Assembly: GCA_030760725.1 (NCBI GenBank)
Contig: JASWHV010000013.1
Location: forward strand, 43,232,787 to 43,296,786
Length of the DNA stretch: 64,000 nucleotides
Direction: 5' to 3'
Source of the DNA: Neostapfia colusana
Taxonomy: Eukaryota; Streptophyta; Magnoliopsida; Poales; Poaceae
Shown here: piece after piece, positions 23,164 through 34,298 of the stretch
Position numbering within the stretch: position 1 is the stretch's first letter
Layout: the number at the start of each line of letters is the position of its first letter
Position numbers and translations under genes: made by a program
The notes under the pieces: model-generated
The model's database searches: none
Told to the model about the DNA's origin: nothing
The model's input: only the letters and a program-made list of their open reading frames with translations

Positions 23164-24786
23164 TGTAGGATCGAAGAGCACATGAAAAGCTACCAGAGGG
23201 GGGTGAATGGTAGATTAAAACTTTTCGCAGCGGAAACAACAAAAACCCCTCAGCAAAAATCAATCGGTTAAAAAAACCGTGTGTGCAAGTGTTTTCAAAC
23301 GTGTTCAACCGTGACAAATCAAGTAGAGAGGTAAAGAATCACGTCACGGATCTAATGCAACAAGAATCACTTGAAAATACGAAGTAAAACTTGAGATACG
23401 ATCAAAACATTAAAGGAAGATCAATCTGTTATACCCGATATAAAACAGATCTGCAATGCTGCAAAGAAACTCGTGTATCTCAAAAACTAAAGATCCGAAG
23501 CTCCTGAAAATTTCACATATGATAGATAATTGAGTTTTGAAGACAACCCAAAAAGAATCATGTCAATCGGATCTGTAAAACTCGAGTTATGATCGAAACA
23601 CCCAAGCAACATCGGTCTGTCCAGAAACTCGGCGAGAAAGACTTGACGAAAAACAAGTCGGACGAACAAGGCACAAAAGCTCCTCGAAACTATGAACTTT
23701 ATTCAATAGAAACACAAGAGGAACAGCCCAAATGTCTCTGCCCACGAGATCTCTGGCCTCACTTGCTTTTATAGCCAGCCCTCAGGCTAAACAATCCAAT
23801 CTAGAACTCCTACTCCTAATTGGACTCGTATCATAACTTACCATAACTGCTCAGGACTCTCCTATTCGCAGATAGAAACAATCGTGAGACTTCCAAACAC
23901 CTTAGGAACGTCCTAAACATTCCTAAAACAACTCAACTTCGTGCCTAGCACGAAATCCTATCATAACCAACTCAAATCTTCCACATTTGAGCCATATTCG
24001 ACTCAGCCTCAGCCTGAGTACGCAACCCAGCCGGTTGGACCTTTCCGACCAATTCTTTACGTCCACTTCTCTTCATCACGCCTTGAAATAATGTTGCCAC
24101 GTCCATGCACTCCTTGCACACGTGCAAACACCTTCCAACGACGTACACGCAACCTTCATATGCACTGCCCTTGATCCAAACATGCTGCGCGACCTCCCGA
24201 TCAACTCAACCACAGCTCCTCCCGAACATGGTTGTTGGAACCTCATCTACTCCCTGAGACTAGTCCAAGTATCCCGTCACCAGCCATGTCTTTAACTCAA
24301 GCAACACCTGCACATGAATAAACAACCAATTCTTTCGAGCACAAGTCCTCGACTTGACTCACGTTAGTTCGAAAACCACAACACCTTACATGAGCACGTC
24401 ACATAAGCATGTTGCAAACCATATCAAATGATAACAGCCATAACCACCAAAACACACCAAAAACTTAGCAAATTAATACTAAGCAAACCTTCCCATAAAG
24501 CAAGTTTAAAACATTGCGAGTTAAAAGCAAAAACAAGACGCTGCAGTTCTACGAGTTGAACTTCACGGGAGCTCCCTAAAAACAAGCTCCGGACCTCACA
24601 GAAGCTCTCCGGACCTTGCAGGAGCTCTCCGGACCTTGCGTCGGACCTTGCCAACACTTGGCGGACCTAACAAAGAACTTGTCGGACCTTGCCACAGAAG
24701 AATGTTTTGGCAATATTCAAAACTTTTAATGTTAATGTTAACTTTTATCCTAATTGCCAATGTATTCAGCACACATAGGTCTCACA
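23164..24786 (-). repeat. 5' LTR of Sirevirus #2
   Basis: Partner of 15049-16669. A minus-strand TATAAAA box at 23767-23773 would drive the genomic RNA. The CTCCGGACCTTGC repeats (about 24590-24690) lie upstream of the TATA. Confidence 0.92.
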
Positions 24787-25085
24787 ATATATGATGACAC
24801 CGTCGTATATAAGACCTTATATACGACGGCCGCTAATATACAATGGCCAGTTTTGTAGAGGAGGGCCAGCGGGCTGGGCCTTTATATACAACGGTCCTGG
24901 GCCCTGGCTGTCGTATATAAGGCCTTATATACGACGGTCTGGGCCTAGCCGTCACATATTATTTAGTCTTATATACGACGGTCAGGGCCTAGCTGTCGTA
25001 CATTTTTTAGGCTTATATACGACGGCCCTGTATAGATACCGTCGTTTATAAATCATACAGGCCGTCGTATATAAGGTTTTCCATT
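24787..25085. repeat. CACTA #2 left subterminal repeats, inner part
   Basis: The CCGTCGTATATAAG / CTTATATACGACGG array continues directly after the Sirevirus TSD, with at least eight recognisable units in both orientations. Confidence 0.85.
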
Positions 25086-25589
25086 TCTTTTTAAAAAAAT
25101 AGAAAATGGCCAACCTGGCTCGATGGCAGCTACACAGGCAATCACAGAACAGATACACATCCACATCCACAATCACAAAGTGCAATAGTACACATCCATT
25201 TTACGACGTCTGACATCCACAATCAAAAACAAATTCACAAATCTATTCATTACTAGCCCCTCCACTACCTCCGGGGGCGAAGAAGTCATCCTGCCGCGGC
25301 GAGCCTGGCGCCCATAGCCGCGGTGATGGAGTCTGTGCCTCCGTCCCTGATCCGTGCGAAACACGGTGACATATGTATAAGTTTACAATGGTGTTTTTGT
25401 ATTCAATTGTTTAGTTGAACTTAATGTAACTTCCTTTTTGTACCTGTACTCCAGGAAACTGCTCCTGTGGTGGCATCGGCTGCAGCACGAACGGCGGTGG
25501 CTGCCACAACGATATCTGGATTTTCTGCCCTTGCTGTCGAGCTAACGCCTGTCATTTCAAATATTACAATTTACATTTTATTGTAATGC
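25086..25589. other. CACTA #2 non-coding interior shared with CACTA #1
   Basis: 25090-25560 aligns by eye with 7500-8000 of CACTA #1 (for example CACAATCACAAAGTGCAATAGTAC and the CGGAGGCGAAGAAGTCATCCTG region). It lies beyond the 3' end of the TnpA-like gene and may include its last untranslated or coding part; no clear frame is seen. Confidence 0.5.
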
Positions 25590-27645
25590 AATGTAATTAA
25601 AATACAATTGTTAGTTCCTTCCATTGCCGCTTGCATCTATGCCATATAGACGCATGGTACGCCATGGCGGCCCTGTTCTCTCGCTCCCTCGCCAAGGCCT
25701 CCTCCTACCGGGCCAAGCTCTCCCGAAGCGCCATCACCTCGAGATCTCTCTCGGTGACACGGCGGTTGGAGGAGCCTGCGCCAGCAGCCGAAGACTGCGA
25801 GGAGCCGCCTCTCGCAGGTCGTGCCTCCCTGGAGTCAACGACTCCAAAGAATATGGCAAGCCTACAAAAAATGAATCAATTGAAGGTAAAATTAAATAAT
25901 CTTGAATTGAAAACAATGAAAGTAAATGAATTCACCTTCCATGTGCTTTTCCACCTCCGCTTGCATACGCAGCTTGAGGGTCGATGTTGGGGGAGGTTTC
26001 CTAATCGAACCCTTCACCGTGTATCGTCACAGCCTCTTGCCCATACCTAGTCTGAAAAACAACGAAATTGTGTAAGTTCAACAATATATATAGTGTCAAC
26101 TAATTTGCGACGTCATGAAACTTACCAGGCGCTCCGCTACGTACTAACTGCAATGCTCCGGCTGAGAAGGGTCAGCGCGACCTCTCCTATAGACCGCAGT
26201 AGCGCTCGGTCGCACGCCGGTCTCCTTTTCCTTTGAACATATATTAGTACGAACAATACTACATTATGAATATAAAAAACCACCAAGAAACTTACCATCC
26301 GTTTAGTGATCCGCAAGAAACCCTGGACGCCCATACCGTGCTTCCCCGAGCTCCCTCTGGCATCTCGAGCCTTCTTGGACTTAGCGATGAACTCATCGCT
26401 AGCCCAATACCTGCAAAGGGCTCGGCAATCTTCAGTTTGTCCATGTAACCAAGGGACACTAACCTGGACACATGTGTAGTTCATTAGATGTTACTTACCA
26501 AAAGTAATGTGAATAATTTAAAGAATACGCAACTTACCTCTGCGTACTACTCTTCCGTCAAGTACGTGTCGGAGGCGTCTCTGAACGAACCAACCTCCTG
26601 GTCGTGGAGCTTCAAGTAGTCGTTAACTACTTGACTCCGAGCATTCGAAAGCATTTGCATAACAAGCTTATGAGCGTTCACTTCGAACACAGAGCGGGCG
26701 TGATCCTTCTGCTCGGCCGAGTCCTCAAGGCGGTACCTGAGCTGTAGGAAGCCAACACAGTTCGACATACGCACATTAATATTTAAAGGAACATAAAGAA
26801 TTGAAACTTCAAATATTTATGAAAGTTACTTACCCAAAAATCTGCCCACACGACTCCCTGTAGGTTGTCGTTCTCCTGGTGAGGAACGCACGCGTAGTCG
26901 TCCCACGACGTAGCTGCACGTCCATCGATCGCAATGGGTAGTGCAGACGCACTAAGTTCCCGATGCAACCATTCACCGTCCTGTGGTGTTCTGCCCATCG
27001 TACGAAAGGTCCTCCCAAGAACTAAAAAGACATTTGTTAAGTCATTTAATAAGACCATAGTCTTTGAGAACAAATAGAAATGAATACTTTATTAATGCGT
27101 TACCTGTCTCCAATCGGATGAATAATTACAGGCTCTCTAGGAATCTATCGAGGACCAACAAAGTTACTCCTCCTCGTACGTCTCCTCCGCTGTGGCACCA
27201 CGTCTGGTGACCCAGAAGGCTGGTCACCGGACGTGTCCTCAGGCTGAGTGCCCTCAGGCTCGCTGGGCAGACTGCCCTCGGGCTGGCTGCCTGAGGGCTG
27301 GCTGCCAGAGGGCTTGCTTCCCGAGGGCACACTGCGCTGCATACCCATCTCCAGAGGTGCCGCTCTGGCCTCGGACTCATAGTCCGAATCTGACTACAAT
27401 GGTAAAGTAAGTCAGTTAAATTGAAAAAGTGATTTTAATAATTTTTGTGAAAAATTTACCTTTGTACGCTGCAAACTGACAACCCTGTCCCGCAACTCCG
27501 GACACGCACTTAACAGCTGAGTGTGTCTGCTCCCGCTGTAAGTGGAACCGTAGAAGTAGTCGTCTCTGTCCTGCGGGGGGAGGAAACCCCTCACCCTCGG
27601 CGCCTTCTTCCCCTTCGAACCCTTAGAACCCTTGCTCGATGACAT
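25590..27645 (-). pseudogene. CACTA TnpA-like gene (plant En/Spm Ptta-type), about 8 exons with amber stops
   Basis: It starts ATG at 27645 (MSSSKGSKGSKGKKAPRVRG). Exons with plausible GT/AG borders are about 27645-27462, 27393-27107, 27020-26833, 26770-26540, 26465-26297, 26215-26125, 26045-25940 and 25870-25590. Recognisable parts are a Ser/Gly/Pro-rich hinge, the FLGGPFVRWAEHHRTVNGC segment, RYWASDEFIAKSKKARDARG, RYGQEAV, and a C-terminal coiled coil (EEALARERENRAAM). The layout fits plant transposase family Ptta/En/Spm, whose members bind subterminal repeats. Five exons each contain one in-frame TAG: 27145-27147, 26547-26549, 26144-26146, 26001-26003 and 25705-25707. Every one can be explained by CAG-to-TAG. 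It lies directly downstream of TNP2 on the same strand. Confidence 0.7.
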
Positions 27646-27649
27646 CCTG

Positions 27650-30600
27650 TAAGCGATATTTAGTGAGTAATCAGTTAAAAATTTATTGTAAGCGATAATT
27701 AATGTTTCATCAACATCACGATCTATCGTCATGAGCTGTTTGCGTTTCCGCTTTCGCATTGTAGATGTCTCTACATCTTTAACGTCTCCTACTAAATTAT
27801 CGAGTCCTGCACCAGGATCGACGATAAAAGAGTCTGGCAACTCTTGTTCTTGGTAAACTTCTTTAATGTCTCCACTATCATGATATTCATCATCTCCAGG
27901 AGTATACAAGCGCTCACGAGGATTCACCTTATGTACCACCCATAAAGCGCTAAGCTTCTTACATGGATACGGTAGACAATACACTTGTTCCATTTGATGC
28001 GCGAGAACGTATGTATCTAAATCTCATAAGTGTTCGTTGTGATTCACTTCAACCATGCCCAATTAATTTTCTCAAGTTCCATGATTGTTATCAAACCAAT
28101 CACAATCAAAGAACACCACTTGAAGTTCTTTATTGCCAGCGAAGGTAAATTCTAGAATTTTGTTAATGATAATAGTAATTGGTTTCTTTCCCTTCTGAGT
28201 CGATTGCCCTCGTCACAACTCCCCAATTTGATGTTGCTGCGAGAGGACGAAGAGTTTTGAAATGAGTTGTACGGAATCGGAAGCCATTTACGTCATAACG
28301 ACCATAGCTTCTAACTTTCACTAATCCATAAGATAGTTGTCGTAAATCTTGATGGATGTCGGTGTTCACTAATACACAAGCTCGAAACCAGGATAAGAAA
28401 TTGGGCCCTCCATCAATTCCGGCCCGTCGCATCGTTTCTACTTGCTTTCGAGTAGGTTGATGCCTATGTTTCCAGTTTTGGTTGTGGAACTCGGTGTACA
28501 CACAAAACATATTTTTTCGACATTAGCATACATGTATTGGTAAATACAATAATCATCATAAATGTAAGAGAAACACTTACTGGAAATATTTCTCCATGCC
28601 ATCTATATTAGCATACATGTAGAGTAAAGCAGCAGTCCTTTCTCTTTCAGTAAAATCGTATGTTGTGTTGCTGCCAACAATAGTTCCCCTCGATTCAAAA
28701 ATAGAGAGATCTCTAACTGGTGGTTCGTCATCTACATTGTATCGCATTGCCAAAGTATTGACATTGTTTTCCTCTGCAAAGTAGAAACTAGAAAAGTAAC
28801 CTACTTCCTTTAGAGTAAATGCTTCGGCAATGCACCCTTCAATCCTATCTCTGTTGCCAACCATAGTTTTCAGATATCTCAATGCTCTTTCAATATGGTA
28901 CATCCATCTATATTGCACAGGACCACCTACTTTTGCTTCAAATGGAAGATGGATAAGAAGATGCTGCATTGGATTGAAGAAACCAAGAGGAAATATTTTT
29001 TCCATCTTACATAAAAGTACAGGTATCTCCTTCTCTAACTCCTCCATCATGTCTTTTGTTATTTCTTTGGCACATAGCTGCCTATAGAAAAGTGAGGGCT
29101 CAGCTAACACCTTCCACACCGCATCAGCTAGATATCCCTGAAACATAACGGTAAGAGTCTTTCCATTATTATATGATAGTCATGACTCTTCAACCCAGTG
29201 AACTTTCCCGTTTTGACATTCATGGCTCGTCTAAGACTAGCAGCATAACCATCTGGGAATTTCAAAGTTTTCAACCATTCCATAACTTGTTTCTTTTTGT
29301 TCGGTCAAAGAGCGAAAGAAGCACGTGGCTTACTACCGCTTTCAGAGAGCTCAAGAGTTGGTCGATTACAAATCTCGGCCAAATCCTTTCGAGCCTTTAA
29401 GTTGTCTTTCGTTTTGCCTGTGATATCCATGCACGTGCTTATGATACATTCGGCCATGTTACACTCCTAATGCATTACATCAATATTATGCATCAGTATC
29501 AATGACTTCGCATATGGTAGCTCCCAAATTCCACATACATGAGTCCATTTGTGAACATTTCCGTAACCTACAAAGAATCCAGGGCGAGCTTCATCAGGGA
29601 CTAGTTTGTCCAACACATCGGATACTTCACACCCGCTTAGGCGTTTAGGTGGTTCCTTAGTGACAACAGTATCTTTTCTGAAGACATTCCTCTGTTGTTT
29701 GAATGGGTGGTTTCGAGGAATCCAACGCCTATGACAATCAAATTATCTTATCTTGCCACCATTTGTATGTCGAAAACACTCCGTGTCAGACGCACATATG
29801 GGACACGACAAGCGACCGTGTGTGCTCCAACCAGAAAACATGCCGTACGCAGGGAAATCATGGACAGGCCACAAATAAGCAGCTTGAAGGTTGAATTTTT
29901 GCTTATTGTAACAGTCATACGCTTCAACTCCAGTCCACAACATTTTCAATTTTTCAATCAATGGTTTCAACATCACATTGAGACGTGATCCCAGATGATC
30001 TGGTCCTGGTATAATGAGGCTAAGAAACATGAACTCGTACTTCATACAAAGAGAAGGTGGTAGGTTGTACGGAATAACAAAGACGGGCCAACAGGAGTAT
30101 GGTGTGGCATTTGTACTGAAAGATGAAAATCCATCCGTCGCTAACCCGATCGGACATTTCTCGCATCACTAGCAAAAGCAGGATCGAAAGAGTCCAAAGA
30201 CTTCCATGCATCACCATCCGACGGATGGGTCAACACATCTTTGTTCTCACGCACACCTTCTTTGTGCCATCTAATGTGTCTGGCAGGTCTTTTTGAAAGA
30301 AACAACCACTTCAACCGAGGTGTCACAGGCAAGTAACGCAATTGCTTATGTGCAACTTCTGTCATTACTTTATCACCATCGTCATTGACAACTTCGACAA
30401 ACCTCGATTTCCCACACTTAAAACAATTCTTATCTTTGTCGTGCTCTTTATAGAATAGCATGCAGTTATCTGGACACACGTCAATTTTATCATATCTCAT
30501 ACCGAGACCAGATAGCAATTTCATGGAGTGATACATACCTTTGGGCAGTTTATGAGGTTGTGGAACAGCATCGCTGATAAGTTTCATCTTATCATTGTAG

Positions 30601-31078
30601 CAATTATTAGAGAAGAAATACTTAGATTCGATTGCATAAATCTGGTCATGAAAGTAAGAAGGCTCATTTCAGCATGATCATGCAACGCCTCTTCTGAAGC
30701 TTTCAAGAGATTAAAGAATATGTCTACCTCAGTTGTAGGCGGATCCTCTGTTTGTATATCTTCTAACATCTCATCAATCCTATCAACACCCGGACAATCA
30801 TCATCACCCACTACATGTATGGCTCGAGGAGCAGACTCGCCGTGGAAACTCCACACCTCATAATATGGCATGCAACCGTTTCTGCACAAGTGTAATGACA
30901 ATGTCGTTTTGTCTAGAAACTTAGTATTCCGGCATTTCGCACATGGACAACGAACTTTATCGGTCGTAGACAACAAAAGCACTCAATCAATAAAGTCGTC
31001 TGTCCCGGCATACCACTCATCTGAGTGACCAGTTGCCTTGTTCCAACCAGTATACATCCAACTACGGTCTTCACTCAT
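27650..31078 (-). pseudogene. CACTA TNP2-type transposase, frameshifted
   Basis: It starts ATG at 31078 (MSEDRSWMYTGWNKATGHSDEW). Domains in order: transposase-associated zinc domain (CPCAKCRN...HLCRNGCMPYYEVW, 31060-30830), TNP2 core (CPDNCMLFYKEH, 30590-30140; KYEFMFLSLIIPGPDHLG, DFPAYGMFSGWSTHGRLSCPIC, 30045-29745; MH-stop-ECNMAE near 29465), DUF4218 (LPFEAKVGGPVQYRWMY, 29146-28577) and DUF4216 (28510 to about 27900). TNP2 is the catalytic subunit that cuts CACTA ends. Breaks are TGA near 30981, a shift near 30645, a shift near 30150, TAA near 29740, TAG at 29467-29469 (the family has MHQECN here) and TGA near 29307. Introns may also explain some interruptions, for example 28577-28510. Confidence 0.88.
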
Positions 31079-31600
31079 GTTTGACTCTGCAGTTTTAAGT
31101 CAAAGAAAATTATAGTTATTTTTTAATTTATTTATGTCACGGACCTACATCTATTGGAAAGATAGGTCCTAAACCCACCCAAGAGTGACTGAGACGAACG
31201 TGCTTATGACAAGACAGGAGGTCTAGATTAAGACAAAATTTCGGCATCATAACCCCACTGTTCTCCAACTGCACGCTCAAAAATGGAGCAGCGGAGAACA
31301 TTAGGGTAACACTGTCGAAACTACGTCCAAATCTAGACCCCGGGTCTCATCATAAGCACGCCCTCTCGGTCACTCCCAGGCTGTCCAAAAAGGGACAATT
31401 CCGAACCTACATGCTTCACATGCGTAACACATGTGAGACGGGCCGGTTCGAAACGGGTGACATATATTGTAAAGGTTTACGTCAATCTTTCATTTTTGAG
31501 TCATTTAAAAGAGAGAGGAAAGAACAATAGAGAGAAGGAAAGAACGAGATAGAGAATCAAAGAACGAGAGAGAGACAGAGAAGTGGGTCAGCCGTCCTAA
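31079..31600. other. CACTA #2 non-coding upstream region of TNP2
   Basis: No coding content. It contains the inverted repeat described separately and lies between the TNP2 start and the GC-rich block, so it is probably the leader or first intron region. Confidence 0.5.
31183..31375. repeat. Imperfect inverted repeat upstream of TNP2
   Basis: The arms 31183-31229 and 31330-31375 are imperfect reverse complements of about 46 bp (TCTAGA, CATAAGCACG and GTCACTC in each arm), separated by about 100 bp. The stretch could fold as a hairpin in RNA, or be a small MITE-like insertion. Confidence 0.6.
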
Positions 31601-31603
31601 GTT

Positions 31604-32655
31604 ATGCCCCAAGATGCGGCACGGCGGGGCAGCGGTGGCGGCGCAGCGGCAGGACGTGGCGTGGCGGCGGGGAGGCGCGGCGGCAGGGCGAGGCAGCCTA
31701 GATTGTTCACCCCGTGCTTGTGTAGACGTATACGTTATCACTAAATGGGTCGTGTCGGGCCCTAAGCCCATTTATGTACACATAGTACTTTTAAACACTC
31801 AAACAATCTAAACAATAATCAATTAAACTATTAACTCTTATGCATTAATCATCTAAGCAATTAACAACTCATCTAAACAAGCATAATTTCCATAGTTAAC
31901 AAGCTTATCAATTCTAAGCAATTAAAAAAAATTACACCTAGCTAGCAATTCAAATAAACCTAGGCAATAATTAAACCTAAGCATATCAATTGATCTAAAT
32001 ATAAACAATTAGCCACTAAACAATCAAAACCAAACAAGCATAATCTAAAAAATTAGCCACTAAACAATTGGTAATTAAAAAACCGAGCTTTCTAGGTGGG
32101 GAGGGAGGCGGGCGACTTACCTCACGGTGGAGGCGGCGCGGCAAGCGGCACACGGCGAGGTTGGCGGAGCTCGGCGTGGCGGAGGGCTGGAACGGTGCGG
32201 CGGTGCGCAGCGTGACGGGCGTAGAGTAGGGCGGTGCGGTGACGTGGCAGCGCGGTGGGGCTAGGTAGCGCATGGGTGGCGCTACGGGGCGGCGGCGGCC
32301 GGGTGCGCTGCGGCGAGGCTGCGGCAGCCGGGGCAGGGAAGGTCGGGGCGGGGTGGTGGAGGCCGGGGTGCAGGGCGGGCGGTGGCGGCCGGGGCGGGGA
32401 AGGCCGGGGTAGCGACGGCTGGGTGGCGGCCGGGGTGAGGACATCCGGGGCGGTGGCGGCTAAGTGGAGGGCGGGGCGGCGGCGGCGCTTCTGTCGGCGG
32501 GCGGCGGCGGCTGGGTGCCGGCGGGGGCTGGGGAAGGCCGGGGTGGCGGCGCTTCTGGCGGCGAGTGGCGGCGGCTGGGAAGGCCGGGGCGGCGGCAGCG
32601 CTTCGGGCGGTGGGGGCTCGGGTCGGCGCGGACGTGAATGCTCGCGCCGACCCAG
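31604..32655. other. CACTA #2 promoter-side region: GC-rich, AT-rich, then GGC-rich blocks
   Basis: A short GGC-rich patch (31615-31695) is followed by an AT-rich stretch (31790-32090) and a long GGC-rich block (32100-32655). No true coding frame is seen; the long open frames are products of base composition. CACTA #1 keeps the same order of blocks at 8880-9715. Confidence 0.55.
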
Positions 32656-32659
32656 GCCC

Positions 32660-32970
32660 ACGGGTATATAAGACTTATTTACGACGGCCCGTAGTGTGGC
32701 CGTCATAAATAAGCTTATTTACGACAGCCGTTGTTAGATACGACAGCCAGCCGCACGGGCTGTCGTAAATAAGTTATATATACGACAGCCTAGGGTTGGC
32801 TGTCGTATATAAGCTCTATTTACGACAGCCAATTAATAAACGACGGCTGTACCATCGTATATAACCTTATATACGACGTCCTGTTCGGACCGTCGTATAT
32901 AAGTTTATATACGACGACTAGCCGTCGTATGTTAATCCGGCTGTCGTATGTTGACCTCTTTCCTGTAGTG
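32660..32970. repeat. CACTA #2 right subterminal repeat array and terminus
   Basis: Alternating CGACGGCC / GGCCGTCGTATATAAG-type units, several degenerate to TCGTAAATAAG, run into the terminal CTTTCCTGTAGTG. Confidence 0.85.
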
Positions 32971-33060
32971 CTTGTAGTCCCTGGTCTGCTTCGTGTCCAT
33001 TTGTGGCTCGGCTTGAGCGGTGAGGGATTTGTGGCAAGGAAATCGATGGGTTTAGATTTT
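32971..33060 (-). pseudogene. Element C gag, N-terminal fragment
   Basis: On the minus strand the frame reads through to the CACTA #2 insertion point and continues in frame at 14907 into EIPPALHENETAES once the transposon and one CTT copy are removed. The start codon is not clear; no ATG in this frame was found in the fragment. Confidence 0.55.
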
Positions 33061-33283
33061 ATTCTTATTATTATTACTATGGTGCATCATAATTAGTTAT
33101 GCTTATTGTATTCTATTATTGTTATTTTTACTATGTTACTATGTGCATCTCAATACACATATATAGTTTTATACCACACAATTCACACAAACATCAAACA
33201 TTGCAAGGAACACAACAAGCATTCATTCATTCACGCAAGCGGGTACAAGATACATAGCACATGTCGTCCCTAGGTTCGTTCCC
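33061..33283 (-). other. Element C spacer between pre-gag ORF and gag
   Basis: AT-rich, non-coding, about 220 bp, with ATTATTATTATT-like runs. The Tekay element at 50884 has a spacer of about 320 bp in the same place (55282-55598). Confidence 0.5.
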
Positions 33284-34162
33284 TTAAGGGTAAGCCGGGA
33301 CCTCTGCCTGGCTACTGGGTCCTACATCCTGATCTTCAGGGTCTTCGTTGGTCCCGCGAGGTGAGGTCGGAAGGGTAAGTGGCACGGGCTCACAAATCCT
33401 CCTACGGGGGTTGGATAGGTGATATGCTGGAGTTCCTTCTAGGATTAGTGGCTCCATCGTTGCACCTGCCTGACGGTCCTTCCGCTTGGCCCGGTCTACG
33501 AGGTAGACACCCCTAAGAAGCTGGCTGTGGCAGTCGGCCTGCTCCCTAAGGTTCTCCTCGGCCAAGGCGACACGACTTTCGGTGCTGGCCACCCGGGCTT
33601 CACTCTGTGCTAGCGCTAGCTTAGCCTTTCGCCAGCGGGTCTCCAATGTCTCAGCACGCTGGACGAGGGTCTACACGCGCTGGTTTAGCTGGTCGCACAA
33701 GTCGTTCACGCTCAATAAATAACCGGACATGGTGACAATGGTGGGGTCATCTTCGGTCGACCCGAGGCCTTCCAAGTTGCGAGTCCTTGCCAACCATGCG
33801 GGACGACTACGATCTAGTGGTGGGAAGTACTTCATGGGTGTGGAACCCAAATACCAGTCAAACATGTGGTAGAGGTACTTCAGGGCTTTGCGGGCCACCG
33901 ATTGGCACGTATCTTTCATGCGGCATCCAGTGGCGGAGACATTCCATTATTTCAAGTCCAGGAACCTCTCACTGACGCCGATGTGTACAATGACCTCACA
34001 GCTTTCAATGCCATGCTCCACGAACTCATGACCCATGTACTCCGGACGGTCTGGAATACCACGTCGCGTCGTGGCGACATAGAGCACCATGGGGAAGACA
34101 TATTCATTGATGTAGAAGGTGGTGATATGGTCGTCGGCCATCTGGCTTAAAATAGGGCACAA
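33284..34162 (-). pseudogene. Element C pre-gag ORF (unknown, coiled-coil) with two stops
   Basis: One frame of 293 codons lies between the PBS and gag. It is broken only by TAA (33947-33949) and TAG (33671-33673). The N-terminal half is globular (YINEYVFPMVLYVATTRRG, YMGHEFVEHGIESCEV, KALKYLYHMFDWYLGSTP, KYFPPLDRSRPAWLARTR). A heptad-like coiled coil follows (from the NDLCDQLNQRV segment to EENLREQADC). The C-terminus is Pro/Asp/Glu-rich. I do not recognise a named family. A similar ORF sits at the same place in the Tekay-type element at 54514-55281. The length and single frame argue that it was once under selection. Confidence 0.65.
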
Positions 34163-34298
34163 GGATTAGATGAGAGCAAAACCTATCACCAAGGCTCTAC
34201 GGTCCAGGTTTCCTACAGGCCAACTATGTTACGGTCTCCTATGGTCACCTAAGTACTAGAGTACGCATCCTACAGCCAAGTATGGCTCTGATACCACT
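34163..34298 (-). other. Element C leader and primer binding site
   Basis: The minus strand reads TGGTATCAGAGCCA at 34283-34296, two bases from the LTR, complementary to initiator tRNA-Met. The leader downstream contains degenerate repeats of C(T/C)(G/A)TAGGA(T/G). Confidence 0.85.

Larger units (their letters stand above)
15049..24786 (-). mobile_element. Sirevirus #2, complete Ty1/copia element
   Basis: Two LTRs of about 1.62 kb (15049-16669 and 23164-24786) begin and end as an inverted TG..CA pair and are flanked by the 5-bp duplication ATATA (15044-15048 and 24787-24791). A methionine-initiator-tRNA PBS, gag with a long coiled coil, a Ty1/copia-order pol (protease, integrase, RT, RNase H) and several PPT-like tracts are present. 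The whole gag-pol region from 23102 to 17655 is in one frame with only three stop codons. The LTRs differ at a few percent of sites by eye, so the insertion is moderately young and is the best preserved element in the window. Confidence 0.95.
14908..32970 (-). mobile_element. CACTA #2, 18-kb CACTA (En/Spm) transposon with TNP2 and TnpA-like genes
   Basis: It starts CACTACAGGATTCCCGT at 14908 and ends TTTCCTGTAGTG at 32970, flanked by the 3-bp duplication CTT (14905-14907 and 32971-32973). Both ends carry CCGTCGTATATAAG subterminal arrays. On the minus strand it encodes a TNP2-type transposase (about 31078-27650) followed by a multi-exon TnpA-like gene (27645-25590). A 9.7-kb Sirevirus sits in its left subterminal region; without it the element is about 8.3 kb. 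It interrupts the gag gene of element C. Both transposase genes carry stops, so this copy is probably not autonomous now. Confidence 0.92.

Noticed and set aside
25624..26050. Plus-strand open frames of about 90 and 139 codons that could look like a host gene
   Set aside because: They are antisense to the last TnpA-like exons, whose minus-strand reading has recognisable motifs and splice sites.
32016..32706. Pro/Ala/Arg-rich open frames of up to 194 codons upstream of TNP2
   Set aside because: Same low-complexity cause, on both strands, with no domain or start context.
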